Shown piece after piece: positions 23,943 through 34,163 of a DNA stretch of 64,000 nucleotides. Positions within the stretch are counted from its first letter, which is position 1, and every line of letters starts with the position of its first letter. The position numbers were made by a program, and so were the translations under genes. The stretch is from assembly GCF_009765785.1 (NCBI RefSeq), contig NZ_LMUT01000003.1, positions 359,570 to 423,569 on the forward strand, given 5' to 3'. This stretch comes from Granulicella sp. L46 (GTDB lineage: Bacteria; Acidobacteriota; Terriglobia; Terriglobales; Acidobacteriaceae). The notes under the pieces are model-generated. The model made no database searches. It saw nothing but the letters and a program-made list of their open reading frames with translations, and had not been told where the DNA came from.

Positions 23943-26804
23943 CTACAACATCTCCCCCACCACATCCTTCGCCGACGCCAACGCCGCATCCAATCCCGCG
24001 ACATCATTCCCGCCAGCCTCCGCCAAATCAGGTCGCCCACCACCCTTCCCGCCAACCTTCGCCGCAATCGCCCCAACAATCTTCCCCGCCTGCACGCGCG
24101 AAGTAAGATCCTTACTAACCCCAACAATCAAGCTCACCTTGCCGTCCGAAGAAGCCGCCCCCAGCACAACAATGCCAGACCCCAACTTCCCCCGCAGCTC
24201 ATCCACCAAATTCCTCATCTGCGATTTATCAAGCGCATCCACGCGCTGACTCAAAACCTTCACGCCCTTAATCTCAACCGCAGAAGAAGCAGCATCCGCA
24301 GTAGCCGCGCTAGCCGACTTCATCCGCAGCCCTTCCAACTCCCGCCGCAACTTCTTCATCTCCTCTTCCTGCGAATCGACGCGAGCCCGCAGCGCCTCCC
24401 CACTCACATCCCCACCGCCCACAAACTGCCCGGCAACCTTAGCCACATCCGCATCCCGCCGAAACACTCCCAGCGAACCCATCCCAGTCACCGCCTCGAC
24501 GCGCCGCACGCCACTAGCCACCGCGCCCTCACCCATCAGCTTCACCAACCCAATCTCGCCCGTCGCCGCGGTATGCGTTCCACCGCACAACTCAGTCGAG
24601 AACTCCCCAATCTTCACCACTCGCACCTTATCGCCATACTTCTCACCAAACAGCGCCATCGCGCCCAGCTCATGCACGGCCACATCAATGGGCACATCCA
24701 CCAGCGTGACAACAGGTGTGTTGGCTAACACCTCCGCATTCACAATCGACTCAATCTCCGCCAACTCCTCCTCGGCCACACCAGCAAAGTGCGAGAAGTC
24801 AAACCTCAATCGCGACCGATCATTCAACGACCCAGCCTGCTTCACATGAGTCCCCAACACCTGCCGCAGCGCCGCATGCAGCAAATGCGTCCCCGTATGA
24901 TTCCGCATCACAGCCGCGCGCACCGCACCATCCACCACCGCATCCACCGTATCCCCAACAGCAATCGTCTGCTTCACCACCACCTGGTGCGCAAACACCC
25001 CCTGCACCGGCTTCTTACACCCGGTCACATCGGCAACCACCGAGTTATGATCCCCCGAATACAACCACCCAACATCCCCCACCTGCCCACCCGAGTCCGC
25101 ATAGAAACTAGTAGCATCCAACACGACTTCGCCGACGTCACCTGCCCGCAACACCTGCACCCCAACGCCATCCTTCACCAGAGCAATCACCTTCGCGCCA
25201 TCGACCCGCAGCGCGGTATACCCCTCAAAATCCGTCTTCTCCAACTCCCGATAAACCGGCGCCGCCGACTTCTGCGACCCACCTTTCCAAGATGCCCTCG
25301 CCCTAGCCTGCTCCTCTTCCTTAGCTGCATCGAATGCCGGCATGTCAACTTCAAGACCCGCATCACGGGCTGCATCGACCATAAAATCCAATGGCAATCC
25401 GAACGTCTCGTAGACATGGAAAGCCTTTCTGCCGTCGACTGTACCGGTCACCGCCGCTCCGAAAGGCCTTTTGCCAGAATCTCGTAAGCTGACCACCTCA
25501 GCGGACACCTCGTCTAGAACGGTTTGAAGTACTGAATCCCACTCCGCTGCACCGCGCGCGATCACCCTCGCAAACTGCTCTTCCTCCGCCAGCACAACCT
25601 TCGCAACTCTCTCGGCAGACTCTTTCAGCTCCGGATACGCCGCCCCCATCTCATCCCGCACCGCCCACACCATCTCATGCATAAACGGCTTCTCTTGCCC
25701 CAACAATCTTCCATGCCGGATCCCCCGCCGCAAAATCTTCCGCAGCACATACCCCCTGCCTTCATTCGACGGCGTCACCCCATCCGAAATTAAGAATGTC
25801 GCAGCCCTCGAATGATCGGCAATGATACGTATCGAAGAATCGGAGCTATGGTCTCCGATTCCGAGTTGTTCAAGACGTCCTTTGCCGAGGGGAGTATCAA
25901 AGCCAGTTAGTTCGGCCGCCGTTGCCAACAGCGGCGTAAACAGATCACTTTCATAATTCGAAAGCTGTCCCTGCAACACGCAAGCTACCCGCTCCAAACC
26001 CATCCCCGTATCAATTGATGGTTTGGGAAGTAAGTCAAGGCGCCACTTTGACGGCTGGAGGATTGTGGTGCATTTCGCACACAAAGCATTAGTTGAACTC
26101 GTAACATTCGGATGATTCTTGCATCGAAACTCATCGATGACGCGATCGAACTGCATAAACACCAAATTCCAAATCTCAACATACCTCTGGTCATCTTCCG
26201 GAAACGGCTTGTCTTCGCCGGTCTCCGAAGCCGCCAACCCGAGGTCATAAAAAATCTCGCTACAAGGCCCACAAGGCCCGGTATCGCCCATCTGCCAGAA
26301 ATTATCTTTCCCCGGCATCCCGAAAATCCGCTCCTTCGGCACGCCCGTCTCAATCCACAACCGCTCGGCCTCGTCGTCTCTCGGAACGGTCTCAGACCCC
26401 TCAAACACCGTCACGTACAGCCGATCCTTATCAATCCCAAACCAATCCGGAGACGTCAGCAGCTCCCACGCAAACGCAATCGCATCCTTCTTGAAGTAAT
26501 CCCCAAACGAAAAATTCCCCAACATCTCAAAGAACGTATGGTGCCGCCGCGTAAACCCAACGTTCTCCAGATCGTTATGCTTGCCCCCCGCTCTCACGCA
26601 CTTCTGCGACGACACCGCCCGCGAATACTCCCGCGTCTCCGCCCCCAAAAACACATCCTTAAACTGATTCATCCCCGCATTCGTAAACAGAAGCGTCGGA
26701 TCATTAGCCGGCACCAGCGAAGACGAGTGCACCCGCCGGTGTCCCTTACCCTCAAAAAACCGCAAAAAATCTTCCCGAATTTGATTTCCTGACAAGTTAC
26801 GCAT
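23943..26804 (-). CDS. alaS: Alanyl-tRNA synthetase
   Basis: About 953 residues, longer than the E. coli enzyme (876). It charges tRNA-Ala. The class II catalytic core begins at [20 protein letters not shown] and includes [14 protein letters not shown]. The editing domain has the zinc motif [11 protein letters not shown] and the Cys/His pair in [13 protein letters not shown]. The C-Ala part ends with a Gly-rich [17 protein letters not shown]. An insertion of roughly 30 residues around [20 protein letters not shown] accounts for part of the extra length. It lies 96 bp downstream of nothing on its strand, so it probably has its own promoter before 26804. Confidence 0.97.
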   Translation of the reverse strand: MRNLSGNQIREDFLRFFEGKGHRRVHSSSLVPANDPTLLFTNAGMNQFKDVFLGAETREYSRAVSSQKCVRAGGKHNDLENVGFTRRHHTFFEMLGNFSFGDYFKKDAIAFAWELLTSPDWFGIDKDRLYVTVFEGSETVPRDDEAERLWIETGVPKERIFGMPGKDNFWQMGDTGPCGPCSEIFYDLGLAASETGEDKPFPEDDQRYVEIWNLVFMQFDRVIDEFRCKNHPNVTSSTNALCAKCTTILQPSKWRLDLLPKPSIDTGMGLERVACVLQGQLSNYESDLFTPLLATAAELTGFDTPLGKGRLEQLGIGDHSSDSSIRIIADHSRAATFLISDGVTPSNEGRGYVLRKILRRGIRHGRLLGQEKPFMHEMVWAVRDEMGAAYPELKESAERVAKVVLAEEEQFARVIARGAAEWDSVLQTVLDEVSAEVVSLRDSGKRPFGAAVTGTVDGRKAFHVYETFGLPLDFMVDAARDAGLEVDMPAFDAAKEEEQARARASWKGGSQKSAAPVYRELEKTDFEGYTALRVDGAKVIALVKDGVGVQVLRAGDVGEVVLDATSFYADSGGQVGDVGWLYSGDHNSVVADVTGCKKPVQGVFAHQVVVKQTIAVGDTVDAVVDGAVRAAVMRNHTGTHLLHAALRQVLGTHVKQAGSLNDRSRLRFDFSHFAGVAEEELAEIESIVNAEVLANTPVVTLVDVPIDVAVHELGAMALFGEKYGDKVRVVKIGEFSTELCGGTHTAATGEIGLVKLMGEGAVASGVRRVEAVTGMGSLGVFRRDADVAKVAGQFVGGGDVSGEALRARVDSQEEEMKKLRRELEGLRMKSASAATADAASSAVEIKGVKVLSQRVDALDKSQMRNLVDELRGKLGSGIVVLGAASSDGKVSLIVGVSKDLTSRVQAGKIVGAIAAKVGGKGGGRPDLAEAGGNDVAGLDAALASAKDVVGEML

Positions 26805-26933
26805 AGATCTTCAAGTTTACCTTCTTTGGCTCCCGCTAATCTTCTCCTCACCCATGCCCAAAGCTCCCGCCGTCCGCGCAGGACAAAAAGTTTTCCCGAA
26901 ACACCCGCGCACCGGCTAACGTCATATCAGCAG

Positions 26934-27659
26934 ATGGGCATCTCCTTCACACCAACGGCCGCGCTCCTCGCCCTCCAGGCAGCCGCCCCCGTGCACGCCG
27001 CCCACCACGGCTTCATCCATTTCTTCCGCCACCTCGGCCTCATCGGCCTGCTCCCCATCTCTGCAGTCGACAGCTCCTTCGTCCCCCTTCCCATCCCCGG
27101 CGTCACCGACATCCTCCTCATCGTCTTCGCCGCCGCCCACTCCAACGTCTTCCTTCTCGTCGCCGTCGCCACTCTCGGCTCCGCCATTGGAGGACTCTTC
27201 TCCCACGCCGTAGGTCAGGCCGGCGGCATGGCCTTCCTCGAAAAGCACGTCCCCAAACGCATCCTTGGTCGCATGACCAACTGGATGGAAGACCACGCCA
27301 TCCTCTCCGTCTCGCTCCCCGCGATCCTTCCCCCGCCCATGCCGCTCTCGCCCTTCGTCCTCGCAGCCGGCGCCGTGCACATGTCGCGCAAAAAGTTCAT
27401 GTGGGCCTTCACCATCAGCCGTTTCATCCGCCACTGCATCGCCGTTTGGATCGGCGTCCGCTACGGCCGCGCCTTCCTCCGCCTCTGGTCGCACTTTTCC
27501 GACAAGTGGGCCACCACCATCCTCATCATCATCTGGACCTCGATCCTGCTCTCCCTCGCCTTCGCCATCTGGAAGCTAGTCCGCACCTCCAAGGATCTCC
27601 ACCTCAACCCTCGCAAGCCCTCCCCCGCCTCCCAGCCCGACGCCACCCCCACCAACTAG
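26934..27659 (+). CDS. VTT/DedA-like (YqaA type) membrane protein
   Basis: About 241 residues from the ATG at 26934; the frame is open further upstream but lacks membrane-protein character. The VTT pattern is seen in LPISAVDSSFVPLPIPGVTD, ATLGSAIGGLFSHAVGQAGG and PPPMPLSPFVLAAGAVHM, with several membrane helices. The family is thought to act in membrane lipid scrambling or homeostasis. It is divergent from alaS. The GCCGTCCGCGCAGGAC repeat word lies in the gap at 26868. Confidence 0.8.
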   Translation: MGISFTPTAALLALQAAAPVHAAHHGFIHFFRHLGLIGLLPISAVDSSFVPLPIPGVTDILLIVFAAAHSNVFLLVAVATLGSAIGGLFSHAVGQAGGMAFLEKHVPKRILGRMTNWMEDHAILSVSLPAILPPPMPLSPFVLAAGAVHMSRKKFMWAFTISRFIRHCIAVWIGVRYGRAFLRLWSHFSDKWATTILIIIWTSILLSLAFAIWKLVRTSKDLHLNPRKPSPASQPDATPTN

Positions 27660-27688
27660 CCCCGCGGATTCAGCACGCCCAAAAATCT

Positions 27689-27719
27689 GTCATCCTGACC
27701 GCAGCCGAAGGACCCGCCA
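27689..27719 (+). repeat. Family-A palindromic repeat
   Basis: A short copy reading GTCATCCTGACCGCAGCCGA then AGGACCC, between the VTT gene and the CpxP-like gene. Confidence 0.6.
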
Positions 27720-27832
27720 CACTCTCCGCATCAGAACGCAGCTCGGACCTTTCGGCCGGTGCTCCTCCACTCACATCCATGCGGAAGGGTAGGAGGCGAC
27801 TCCGCGACCTAAATTACCAACTCAAAGAAAGA

Positions 27833-27858
27833 AAGGGCCGCAGTCTCCCGCGGCCCTT
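27833..27858 (-). terminator. Terminator hairpin of the CpxP-like gene
   Basis: Perfect 9-bp arms AAGGGCCGC and GCGGCCCTT around an 8-nt loop. On the minus strand they are followed by TTCTTTCTTT. It lies 35 bp after the stop at 27893. Confidence 0.75.
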
Positions 27859-27892
27859 CTCCTACCTAGTCCGTCAAATAACAGCGCTCAGT

Positions 27893-28336
27893 TTACTTCT
27901 GCGGCTGAGACTGCGGTTGTGCCGGCGGCGGCGTACCCGGTCCGCCCGGCCCATGCTGAGACATCGCCTCGGCATGCTGCTTCTGTTCAGGCGTCAGCAC
28001 CGCATCGATCTGGTTCCGAACATTCTCGCGAATCGCCTGCGCCTTCACCTGCCGATCAGCCATCGGCGTCGCATTGTCAGCCGCCAACGCCTGCATCTGC
28101 TGTTGCGCCTGCTCCAGCACCGGACGAATCTTCTGCTGCTGTGCCGTCGTTAAATCCAGCGCCTGCGTCAACCGCGCCATCCGCTGGTCCATCGTCATCG
28201 GCGGCGGTTGCTGCGGTTGCCCGCTCTGCGCTTGGCTCTGCGCCGGACTCGACGGATTTTGTGCCACCGCGCCCACGCTCATGCCCAGGAAGAACATCCC
28301 TCCCAGAACAACGCTCAAATAGTTAATTCGTCTCAA
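27893..28336 (-). CDS. Periplasmic Spy/CpxP-like (LTXXQ motif) protein
   Basis: About 147 residues. The signal peptide is RRINYLSVVLGGMFFLGMSV, ending near AVAQ. A Gln/Pro-rich spacer follows, then two helices with LTXXQ-type motifs: RLTQALDLTTAQQQKIRPVL and AVLTPEQKQHAEAMSQ. Proteins of this fold act as periplasmic chaperones or envelope-stress sensors. A His/Gly/Pro-rich tail ends the protein. A terminator follows the gene. Confidence 0.8.
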   Translation of the reverse strand: MRRINYLSVVLGGMFFLGMSVGAVAQNPSSPAQSQAQSGQPQQPPPMTMDQRMARLTQALDLTTAQQQKIRPVLEQAQQQMQALAADNATPMADRQVKAQAIRENVRNQIDAVLTPEQKQHAEAMSQHGPGGPGTPPPAQPQSQPQK

Positions 28337-28513
28337 ATTATTCCTCCCGCCACGCGCTTAGCTCGCAGCTCGGTCCAGCATCGTGGGCTCTCCTGCAACC
28401 CACCCACCCTTAGACGCAATCCCCGCCGTATAAGCCCCCCAAGCTCAGAAGAAAGACGGCCCCCAGAAGCGCCCTTCAGCTAAGAGCTAGATCCTAAAAG
28501 CGAGAGGCGTTGT

Positions 28514-29200
28514 CTACGCCACCACCGCCTTCACCCGCGGCGCAAACTTCCGCTTGTAATAAGCCGTCGTCAACACAATCGCCGGTACCCCCACCGCTGT
28601 CGGCCAAAGCCACAACCACACATGATTCCCCAGCAGCCGAGGCAGCGTCACCACGCTGAACGCCGTCCACGCTGCTATATAGCTGCCAATAAAATTCCCC
28701 AGGTGCGTATACCACCAGAACATCTTCTCTTTAGGCTTCCTTACAAAGCTCAGCAGCTGCACCGAAGCCAGCCGCATCCCAATCAACCCAAACACAATCG
28801 CCACAATCCCAAACCCTTGGATCGCCTTCGGATCAAACGCCCCCAGCAGCGCCAGCAACAAGCTTGAACAGAACGTCAGTAACCCCGCAATCCAATCGAC
28901 AGGCTTTGCGCTCCCACCCCGAGCCAAATCCTTCAGCTTCAGCACCCGATACCCCGAGAACGCCGCATAAAAACTAAACACCGCCACCATTGCCAAAAAC
29001 AGCACCGGCCGATACAACGCCATCGGCAGCGCCGTAACCGCAACCCCACCCATACACCACAGGTAAACCATCCCCCACCGCATATGCTGCTTGCCACCCT
29101 TGGCCGTAGACAACGCCACCGGCGCCAACAGAAACGATCCAAACCCGCACCCAATATGCACAACCAACAACGCCTTCATCCAAACCGGATCAGCACTCAT
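28514..29200 (-). CDS. Integral membrane protein (DUF2306-like)
   Basis: About 228 residues from the ATG at 29200 (an upstream ATG at 29233 is possible). Six to seven membrane segments are visible, the first being ALLVVHIGCGFGSFLLAPVA. The conserved run STAKGGKQHMRWGMVYLW and FSFYAAFSGYRVL fits the DUF2306-type pattern of a histidine after a KGG motif. Function unknown. Confidence 0.6.
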   Translation of the reverse strand: MSADPVWMKALLVVHIGCGFGSFLLAPVALSTAKGGKQHMRWGMVYLWCMGGVAVTALPMALYRPVLFLAMVAVFSFYAAFSGYRVLKLKDLARGGSAKPVDWIAGLLTFCSSLLLALLGAFDPKAIQGFGIVAIVFGLIGMRLASVQLLSFVRKPKEKMFWWYTHLGNFIGSYIAAWTAFSVVTLPRLLGNHVWLWLWPTAVGVPAIVLTTAYYKRKFAPRVKAVVA

Positions 29201-29245
29201 ACCAACCTCCAAAACAACATCCAGCGCGTACATTCCGGGTAGCAG

Positions 29246-29394
29246 TTCTTAGTTCTTTGCTTTTGCTCTTGCTTTTGTCGTTGTTTGTTTTACGCCGTCA
29301 TCCTAGAGCGAAGCGAAGGATCCCTGCATTGGTTCTTGCCCTTGCGGTTGCACGCCTTCGCCTTTCCTGAGAACTGACAACGAAGAACTGACAA
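29246..29394. repeat. Hexamer tract, family-A repeat and ACTGACAAC words
   Basis: TTTGCTTTTGCTCTTGC tract at about 29255-29290. A family-A copy spans 29297-29330 (GTCATCCTAGAGCGAAGCGA then AGGATCC). AACTGACAACGAAGAACTGA lies near 29373-29395, like the words at 21309. Confidence 0.75.
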
Positions 29395-29967
29395 CTAATA
29401 GAACGTAGGCTTACTCACCAACCCGCGCTTCTCCAACTCCGCAAACGTCTCATCGCACCACGCAATCGTCGCCTTCGCATGCGCCATCCCACAGCGCGCC
29501 GCCATCCTCCAGTACGGCATCGCCGGATGCCGCGCATGCTCCATCTCCATCCGCAGAATCGTCGCCTCAAACCGTTCCAGATCGTCCTCGCAACGCTCAC
29601 GCTCGGCCACCACCTGCGCCGCAATCGCTCCGCGCAACGCCTGATCCCCAAAGAACACCTTCAGCAGCAGCTCATTCCGATGCACCTGCGGCTTGCTCTC
29701 CACCCCCAGCCACGCGCGCAGACGTCGTGCCCCTTCACCCGTCAGCCTATAGACCTTCTTCGTCCGACCATCGTTCTGCTGCTCCTCCACCGTCGCCAGC
29801 CCGTCTTTCACCATCCGCTTCAGCGCGGGATAAATCTGCCCATAACTCTCCGACCAGAAATTAGCCGTCGACCGCTCCATCATCTGTCGCATCTCGTAGC
29901 CCGACATCGGCCCAAGACTAAGTAACCCAAGCAGTGACTCAACCGTAGATGTCTTCTCGAGGCTCAT
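29395..29967 (-). CDS. PadR-family transcriptional regulator
   Basis: About 190 residues. The winged HTH is at residues 5-85: SLLGLLSLGPMSGYEMRQMM, then GQIYPALKRMVKDGLATVEE and KKVYRLTGEG. A C-terminal helical dimerisation domain of the Vir_act_alpha_C type follows (ELLLKVFFGDQ). PadR proteins are usually repressors of stress or transport genes. The perfect palindrome at 29979-29992 lies just upstream, so autorepression is likely. No obvious target gene is adjacent. Confidence 0.92.
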   Translation of the reverse strand: MSLEKTSTVESLLGLLSLGPMSGYEMRQMMERSTANFWSESYGQIYPALKRMVKDGLATVEEQQNDGRTKKVYRLTGEGARRLRAWLGVESKPQVHRNELLLKVFFGDQALRGAIAAQVVAERERCEDDLERFEATILRMEMEHARHPAMPYWRMAARCGMAHAKATIAWCDETFAELEKRGLVSKPTFY

Positions 29968-29978
29968 AACGTGACTGA

Positions 29979-29992
29979 AAGATATATATCTT
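29979..29992 (-). promoter_or_regulatory. Palindromic operator upstream of padR
   Basis: Perfect 14-bp palindrome AAGATATATATCTT, 11 bp before the PadR start, in an AT-rich patch. PadR operators are commonly of this AT-rich dyad type, and its position suits autorepression. Confidence 0.6.
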
Positions 29993-30117
29993 ATAGATAG
30001 AAAAATGAACTAATGGACACTTAGCTGTCAACACCTTTTTCATACCGCCCAAACCGAGCTAAGGCAGTCGATTTGGATCCCGAAACCCACCTAAGTCCGC
30101 ATGGTAAACTCAGTCAT

Positions 30118-30215
30118 GTGCCGGGTCCTACGCGATCTATTCCCGCCAACCCCGCCAGGTCCGGAAGGAAGCAACGGTAACGGGTCGATAGGTGCGCAGT
30201 AGGGAAACCCGGTAC
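30118..30215 (+). ncRNA. ffs: Signal recognition particle RNA, small bacterial type
   Basis: It contains the conserved SRP domain IV core CCAGGTCCGGAAGGAAGCAA closed by complementary arms. TGCCGGGTCC at the 5' side pairs with GGGAAACCCGGTA at the 3' side. About 98 nt, the 4.5S form. It pairs functionally with Ffh (not in window) and FtsY (50018-51001). Confidence 0.93.
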
Positions 30216-30335
30216 ACTAACCCCCCTAAATCCCTTATTCCCAATACCTGCGCAGATAGTCGCGCGCCTAACAGACCGCGCGGTAAGATCGCGGTAATAT
30301 GCTGATTGCCGCATGTTTGCATTGGAGGTCGTAGT

Positions 30336-31352
30336 TTGAGTCTCACCCTGAAGCCCCGGAATCCCGTCCGCGCCAAAATCTCATCCGTAGGCTCCTACGT
30401 CCCACCCCGCCTGCTCACTAACGCCGACCTAGAAAAAATGGTCGCCACCAATGACCAATGGATCACAGAGCGCACCGGCATCCGTGAGCGTCACCTCGTC
30501 GACAAAGGCGTCGCCACCAGCGATCTCGCCGCAGAAGCAGCGAAGATCTGCCTCTCCAGGCGCGGTATCGAAGCCTCCGAAGTCGAAGCCATCATCGTCG
30601 CCACCGTCACCCCGGACATGGCCTTCCCTGCCACCGCCTGCCTCGTGCAGGACAAGCTCGGCGCGCCCCACGCCTGGGGCTTCGACCTCTCCGCCGCCTG
30701 CTCCGGCTTCCCCTACGCCCTGCAAATGGGCGCCAAGCTCGTCGAGTCCGGCGCACACAAAAAGGTCCTCGTCATCGGCTCCGACGTCATGAGCTCCATC
30801 ATCGACTACACCGACCGCGCCACCTGCATCATCTTCGGCGATGGCGCCGGCGCAGTCCTCCTCGAGCCCTGCGAAGAAGGCGAAATCGGCCTCATCGACT
30901 TCCACCACGAGATCGACGGCTCCGGTGCCGTCTCCCTCAACATGCCCGCCGGCGGCTCTCGTCTACCCGCCTCGCACGCCACCGTCGACGCGAAGCAACA
31001 CTATGTCCACCAGGATGGCCAGGCCGTCTACAAGTTCGCCGTCCGCAAGATGGCCGAGATCTCTGAAGGTCTACTCACTCGCAACGGCGTCGCCGGCTCC
31101 GAGCTAGGCTGCTTCATCCCGCACCAGGCCAACAAGCGCATCATCCTCTCCACGGCGGAGCGCCTCGGCATGCCCGAAGACCGCGTCATCATCAACATCG
31201 ACCGCTACGGCAACACCACCGCCGGCACCATCCCGATCGCCATGAACACGGCCATCGAGGAAGGCCGCCTCAAAAAGGGTGACCTGGTCCTGCTAGCCAG
31301 CGTAGGAGCAGGCTTCACCGCCGCCGCCACCCTCCTCCGCTGGGAGTTCTAA
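30336..31352 (+). CDS. fabH: 3-oxoacyl-ACP synthase III
   Basis: About 338 residues from the TTG at 30336, chosen because GGAGG lies at 30324-30328; a TTG ten codons upstream lacks this support. It condenses acetyl-CoA with malonyl-ACP to start fatty acid synthesis. The triad is visible: Cys in [12 protein letters not shown], His in [10 protein letters not shown] and Asn in [10 protein letters not shown]. Other landmarks are [14 protein letters not shown] and [12 protein letters not shown]. It ends with [17 protein letters not shown], as in the family. It follows ffs. Confidence 0.96.
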   Translation: MSLTLKPRNPVRAKISSVGSYVPPRLLTNADLEKMVATNDQWITERTGIRERHLVDKGVATSDLAAEAAKICLSRRGIEASEVEAIIVATVTPDMAFPATACLVQDKLGAPHAWGFDLSAACSGFPYALQMGAKLVESGAHKKVLVIGSDVMSSIIDYTDRATCIIFGDGAGAVLLEPCEEGEIGLIDFHHEIDGSGAVSLNMPAGGSRLPASHATVDAKQHYVHQDGQAVYKFAVRKMAEISEGLLTRNGVAGSELGCFIPHQANKRIILSTAERLGMPEDRVIINIDRYGNTTAGTIPIAMNTAIEEGRLKKGDLVLLASVGAGFTAAATLLRWEF

Positions 31353-31673
31353 AACTAAAACGCGCCCAACTCTGGACGTACCAGCGAATGTTGTCATCCT
31401 TTGCCGCAGGCGGAGGATCCGCTTCTGCACTCGTCTTTGCCCTTGTATTTCTGCTGTCATTCCGAGCGCAGTGAGGAACCTGCTTCTCGCGCGAAGCGCG
31501 CCCATTCTCCTGCACCGCACCTCAACCGTGTCCTCTCGACCGCAGCATTACGCTCTCGCCTTTGTGCAGCGGAGCGGAGAAACATGCATTCGCCTTCGCA
31601 CTTGCCGTTGCCTGTTCCACCGGATTAGCGGCGGCCTTCAGTCCGCTGAAACCACCTCCAACGCAAATGGGCT
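31353..31673. repeat. Intergenic repeat cluster
   Basis: Family-A copies at 31393-31425 (CATCCTTTGCCGCAGGCGGA) and 31456-31506 (CATTCCGAGCGCAGTGAGGA). A family-B element spans about 31620-31680, with CCGGATTAGCGGCGG and TGGGCTTTAGCCC. No gene seen. Confidence 0.8.
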
Positions 31674-33491
31674 TTAGCCCTTGGCCTTACTCAGATCTCC
31701 CATCCCCAGCAACCGCACAATCGCCAACCCATTCATCGTGCGATTCACTCCCGCCTTCAGCAAATAATCGAACCCCAACGGATCGCTCTCATCCGGACTG
31801 GCCATATGCACATTGCGCCCGCCCAGCGCCGCAATCTCTGCCAACTCCGCAAGCGCCAAATCATGCGTCGACAGCGCCCCAATCGCCCCCGCCGCCAATA
31901 GCCCTCGCAACACCGCCTCCGCCGCCACCCGTCTATCCAACGAGTTCGTCCCGCTAAACACTTCGTCGATCAAAAACAAACTCTCCCCCGGTTTATCCCG
32001 AGCCAGCGCCAGCAGATCGCGCAGCCGCTCCACCTCCGCAAGAAACTTCGACTTCCCCTCCGCCAGCGAATCATTAATCGCCAGCGAAGCCCCGATCTGC
32101 AGCGCACTCATGCGCAGCCCGCGCGCCGGAACCGAAGCACCCGCCAGCGCCAGCACCGCGTTCGCCCCTATCGCCCGCAGCAAGGTAGACTTCCCCGCCA
32201 TGTTCGATCCCGAGATCAGCAGAAACTGCACCTCCCCGCCCAGCGCGACATCGTTCGCCACAGCATCCTTCCGCCATAGCAGCGGATGCACCATCCCCTT
32301 CGCCGCAAACAAAGCCGCACCATCCACAATCTCCGGCCAAACATTCTCTTCATGCTCGGCCGCATAGGTCGCCAGCGCCAGCAGCGCCTCAAACTCCCCC
32401 CAAGCATCCAGCCACTGCCGCATCGGCTCTTCGAATCTTTGCTTCCACGCGTCCAGCGAAATTGCCACCTGCGTTCCCATCGCCAGCGTCACCGACACCG
32501 GATACATCCACTCCTTCGACCGATGCTCCACCACCATCAGTGAGCGCTCCAACTGCCGCACCGCGCGATCTTCCCCCGCCACCGCCCGCTGCAGCGCCCT
32601 CAGCCGCTCCGACGCAAACTCACTCGCGCACATCACCCCCAACCCCTCGCGCAATATCGACATCTGCCCAATCAGCAGCTGCGCCGCCTCCAGCTCCGCC
32701 TTCACCTTCGGCATCAACCACGCACAAATCATTCCCTGCGCCAACAGCAAGCTCTCCATCAACCGCAGCAGCCATGCGCGATCCACTGGCACCCGCCAAG
32801 CCGCCACCCCAACCGCAATCCACGCCACGGTCGCCAACCCCAGCGCCCACCGCACCCACCCCGGAAACGCACCCCGCTCACCCTCCAACCAAAGCTCAAA
32901 GCTCTCGACAGGGACATCCTCAAACCTCGACCGCCCCACCATCGCCACGCGTTCGCGCAGGTCCAACATCCCTGCCAACTCCTTCACTGCCGCCTGTCGT
33001 TCTCTCACTGTCGCCGCGTTCGTCGGCTCCAGCAGTACCCTGGCCAGTCCCGACTGCCCCACCACGGTCCGCGTCGTCGCCAGCAGATCAAACAGCGAGT
33101 GCGTTCCCAGCACATCCAGGTCGCGCTCATACAAATGTCCCTCCACCGCAAACGCTTCACCCGTAAGCCCCGACCAGCGCACCTCGCCGCTCAGCCGTTT
33201 CAACCCCTTCTCATAGAGCGCCGCCAGCCGCCACGCCCGAGTCACCTGCCGCCCGATCCGCAGCATCCACACCACCATCCCCGCCAGGATCACAATCACC
33301 ACCGCCACCGTCCAATACCCATGCCCGCGAGTAATCGCCACCCACAAAGTCCTCACCGCAACGCCCACCAGCCCCAGCACCGCCAGCCGATACCCATCCT
33401 GGCTCGACTTCGCCTTCGCATACGCCCCATTGGCCGCAGCCTTCCGCTCTTCATACGCCGCAACCATCGCCTCAGCCATGTTCCCAAGCAT
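31674..33491 (-). CDS. Membrane-associated MutS-like ATPase
   Basis: About 605 residues (an ATG four codons in is an alternative start). Two or three membrane helices lie near the N-terminus (LAVLGLVGVAVRTLWVAI, YWTVAVVIVILAGMVVWML) and more near residues 210-260. A MutS core-like helical region follows. The ATPase has Walker A GSNMAGKSTLLRAIG, Walker B LFLIDEVFSGTNS and the signature SALSTHDLALAELAE-type end (IGALSTHDLALAELAEIA). It lacks the mismatch-recognition domain, so it is not the repair MutS. Proteins of this kind form a separate membrane MutS-like group of unknown role. Confidence 0.85.
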   Translation of the reverse strand: MLGNMAEAMVAAYEERKAAANGAYAKAKSSQDGYRLAVLGLVGVAVRTLWVAITRGHGYWTVAVVIVILAGMVVWMLRIGRQVTRAWRLAALYEKGLKRLSGEVRWSGLTGEAFAVEGHLYERDLDVLGTHSLFDLLATTRTVVGQSGLARVLLEPTNAATVRERQAAVKELAGMLDLRERVAMVGRSRFEDVPVESFELWLEGERGAFPGWVRWALGLATVAWIAVGVAAWRVPVDRAWLLRLMESLLLAQGMICAWLMPKVKAELEAAQLLIGQMSILREGLGVMCASEFASERLRALQRAVAGEDRAVRQLERSLMVVEHRSKEWMYPVSVTLAMGTQVAISLDAWKQRFEEPMRQWLDAWGEFEALLALATYAAEHEENVWPEIVDGAALFAAKGMVHPLLWRKDAVANDVALGGEVQFLLISGSNMAGKSTLLRAIGANAVLALAGASVPARGLRMSALQIGASLAINDSLAEGKSKFLAEVERLRDLLALARDKPGESLFLIDEVFSGTNSLDRRVAAEAVLRGLLAAGAIGALSTHDLALAELAEIAALGGRNVHMASPDESDPLGFDYLLKAGVNRTMNGLAIVRLLGMGDLSKAKG

Positions 33492-33599
33492 ACCCGCGCC
33501 CCCAGCTTGCCCTTACCCCACCCCATGCCGTAGAACAAGTCACAGAGCTTCTACCCCGCAGCGACCAACCGCTAACCCTATCCCCTATCCCCTGTCCCT

Positions 33600-33929
33600 A
33601 TGATCATCGCCGCCATCCGCTCCGGCACCGACCCAGCCGCCCCACTCCCGCCCGCCGCCTTTCATCGCTGGCTGGAGGACCCCATCTACTGCCCCAAGTG
33701 CGAGGCCACCTACATCCTCGTCCTCGACTACGACCACGCCATCAGCCGCCACTTCCCCAACGAATCCCGCCGCCATCTCCAGATGCTCCGCAAGGCCGTC
33801 ATGCTCGGCCACTCCACCGACCACCGCATCTCCCACTTCGAAACCAACGGTGTAGTCGTCACCAGCCACCCCACTCCCAAACCCACCGCCACGATCACCG
33901 CCCCTCCCCTAACCAACCGCATCCAGTAA
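33600..33929 (+). CDS. Hypothetical small protein with a CPKC motif
   Basis: About 109 residues. It contains DPIYCPKCEATYILVLDYDH, which resembles half of a zinc-binding site, and no membrane segment. The C-terminus is Pro/Thr-rich. No family is recognised. It is divergent from the MutS-like gene. Confidence 0.5.
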   Translation: MIIAAIRSGTDPAAPLPPAAFHRWLEDPIYCPKCEATYILVLDYDHAISRHFPNESRRHLQMLRKAVMLGHSTDHRISHFETNGVVVTSHPTPKPTATITAPPLTNRIQ

Positions 33930-33954
33930 CTCCGCTACCTGCATCCGCTGCCCG

Positions 33955-34150
33955 TCCGCGTAGCGACACGGTTTGCCTCTAGGTATCCCAGGGCTTAAGC
34001 CTCGGGTCTCATACCGCCGGCCAAAGGCCTTCCTCGCTGCCGCAGCCCGGAGTGAAGCTGCAGGCGAAACGACTGAATTGCTTTCCTTTGCAGACCCGGC
34101 AACTCCAGAACGAAGCGAGCGAAACCCCTCGCCGTCCGCGCAGGACCTGC
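33955..34150. repeat. Repeat-rich leader of rimO
   Basis: Contains the CCGCCGGCC-type sequence around 34014 and the GCCGTCCGCGCAGGAC word at 34131-34146 that also occurs at 26868 and 42317. The stretch looks like a scaled-down repeat element, not a gene. Confidence 0.5.
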
Positions 34151-34163
34151 TAAAATAGAGCTT

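Noticed and set aside
21702-24728. Two plus-strand open frames of about 500 codons
   Set aside because: They are antisense to the amidase and alaS genes, with Arg/His/Pro-rich translations and no motifs.
31674-33491. DNA mismatch repair MutS
   Set aside because: The mismatch-recognition domain is missing and there are membrane helices; only the ATPase and part of the core match.
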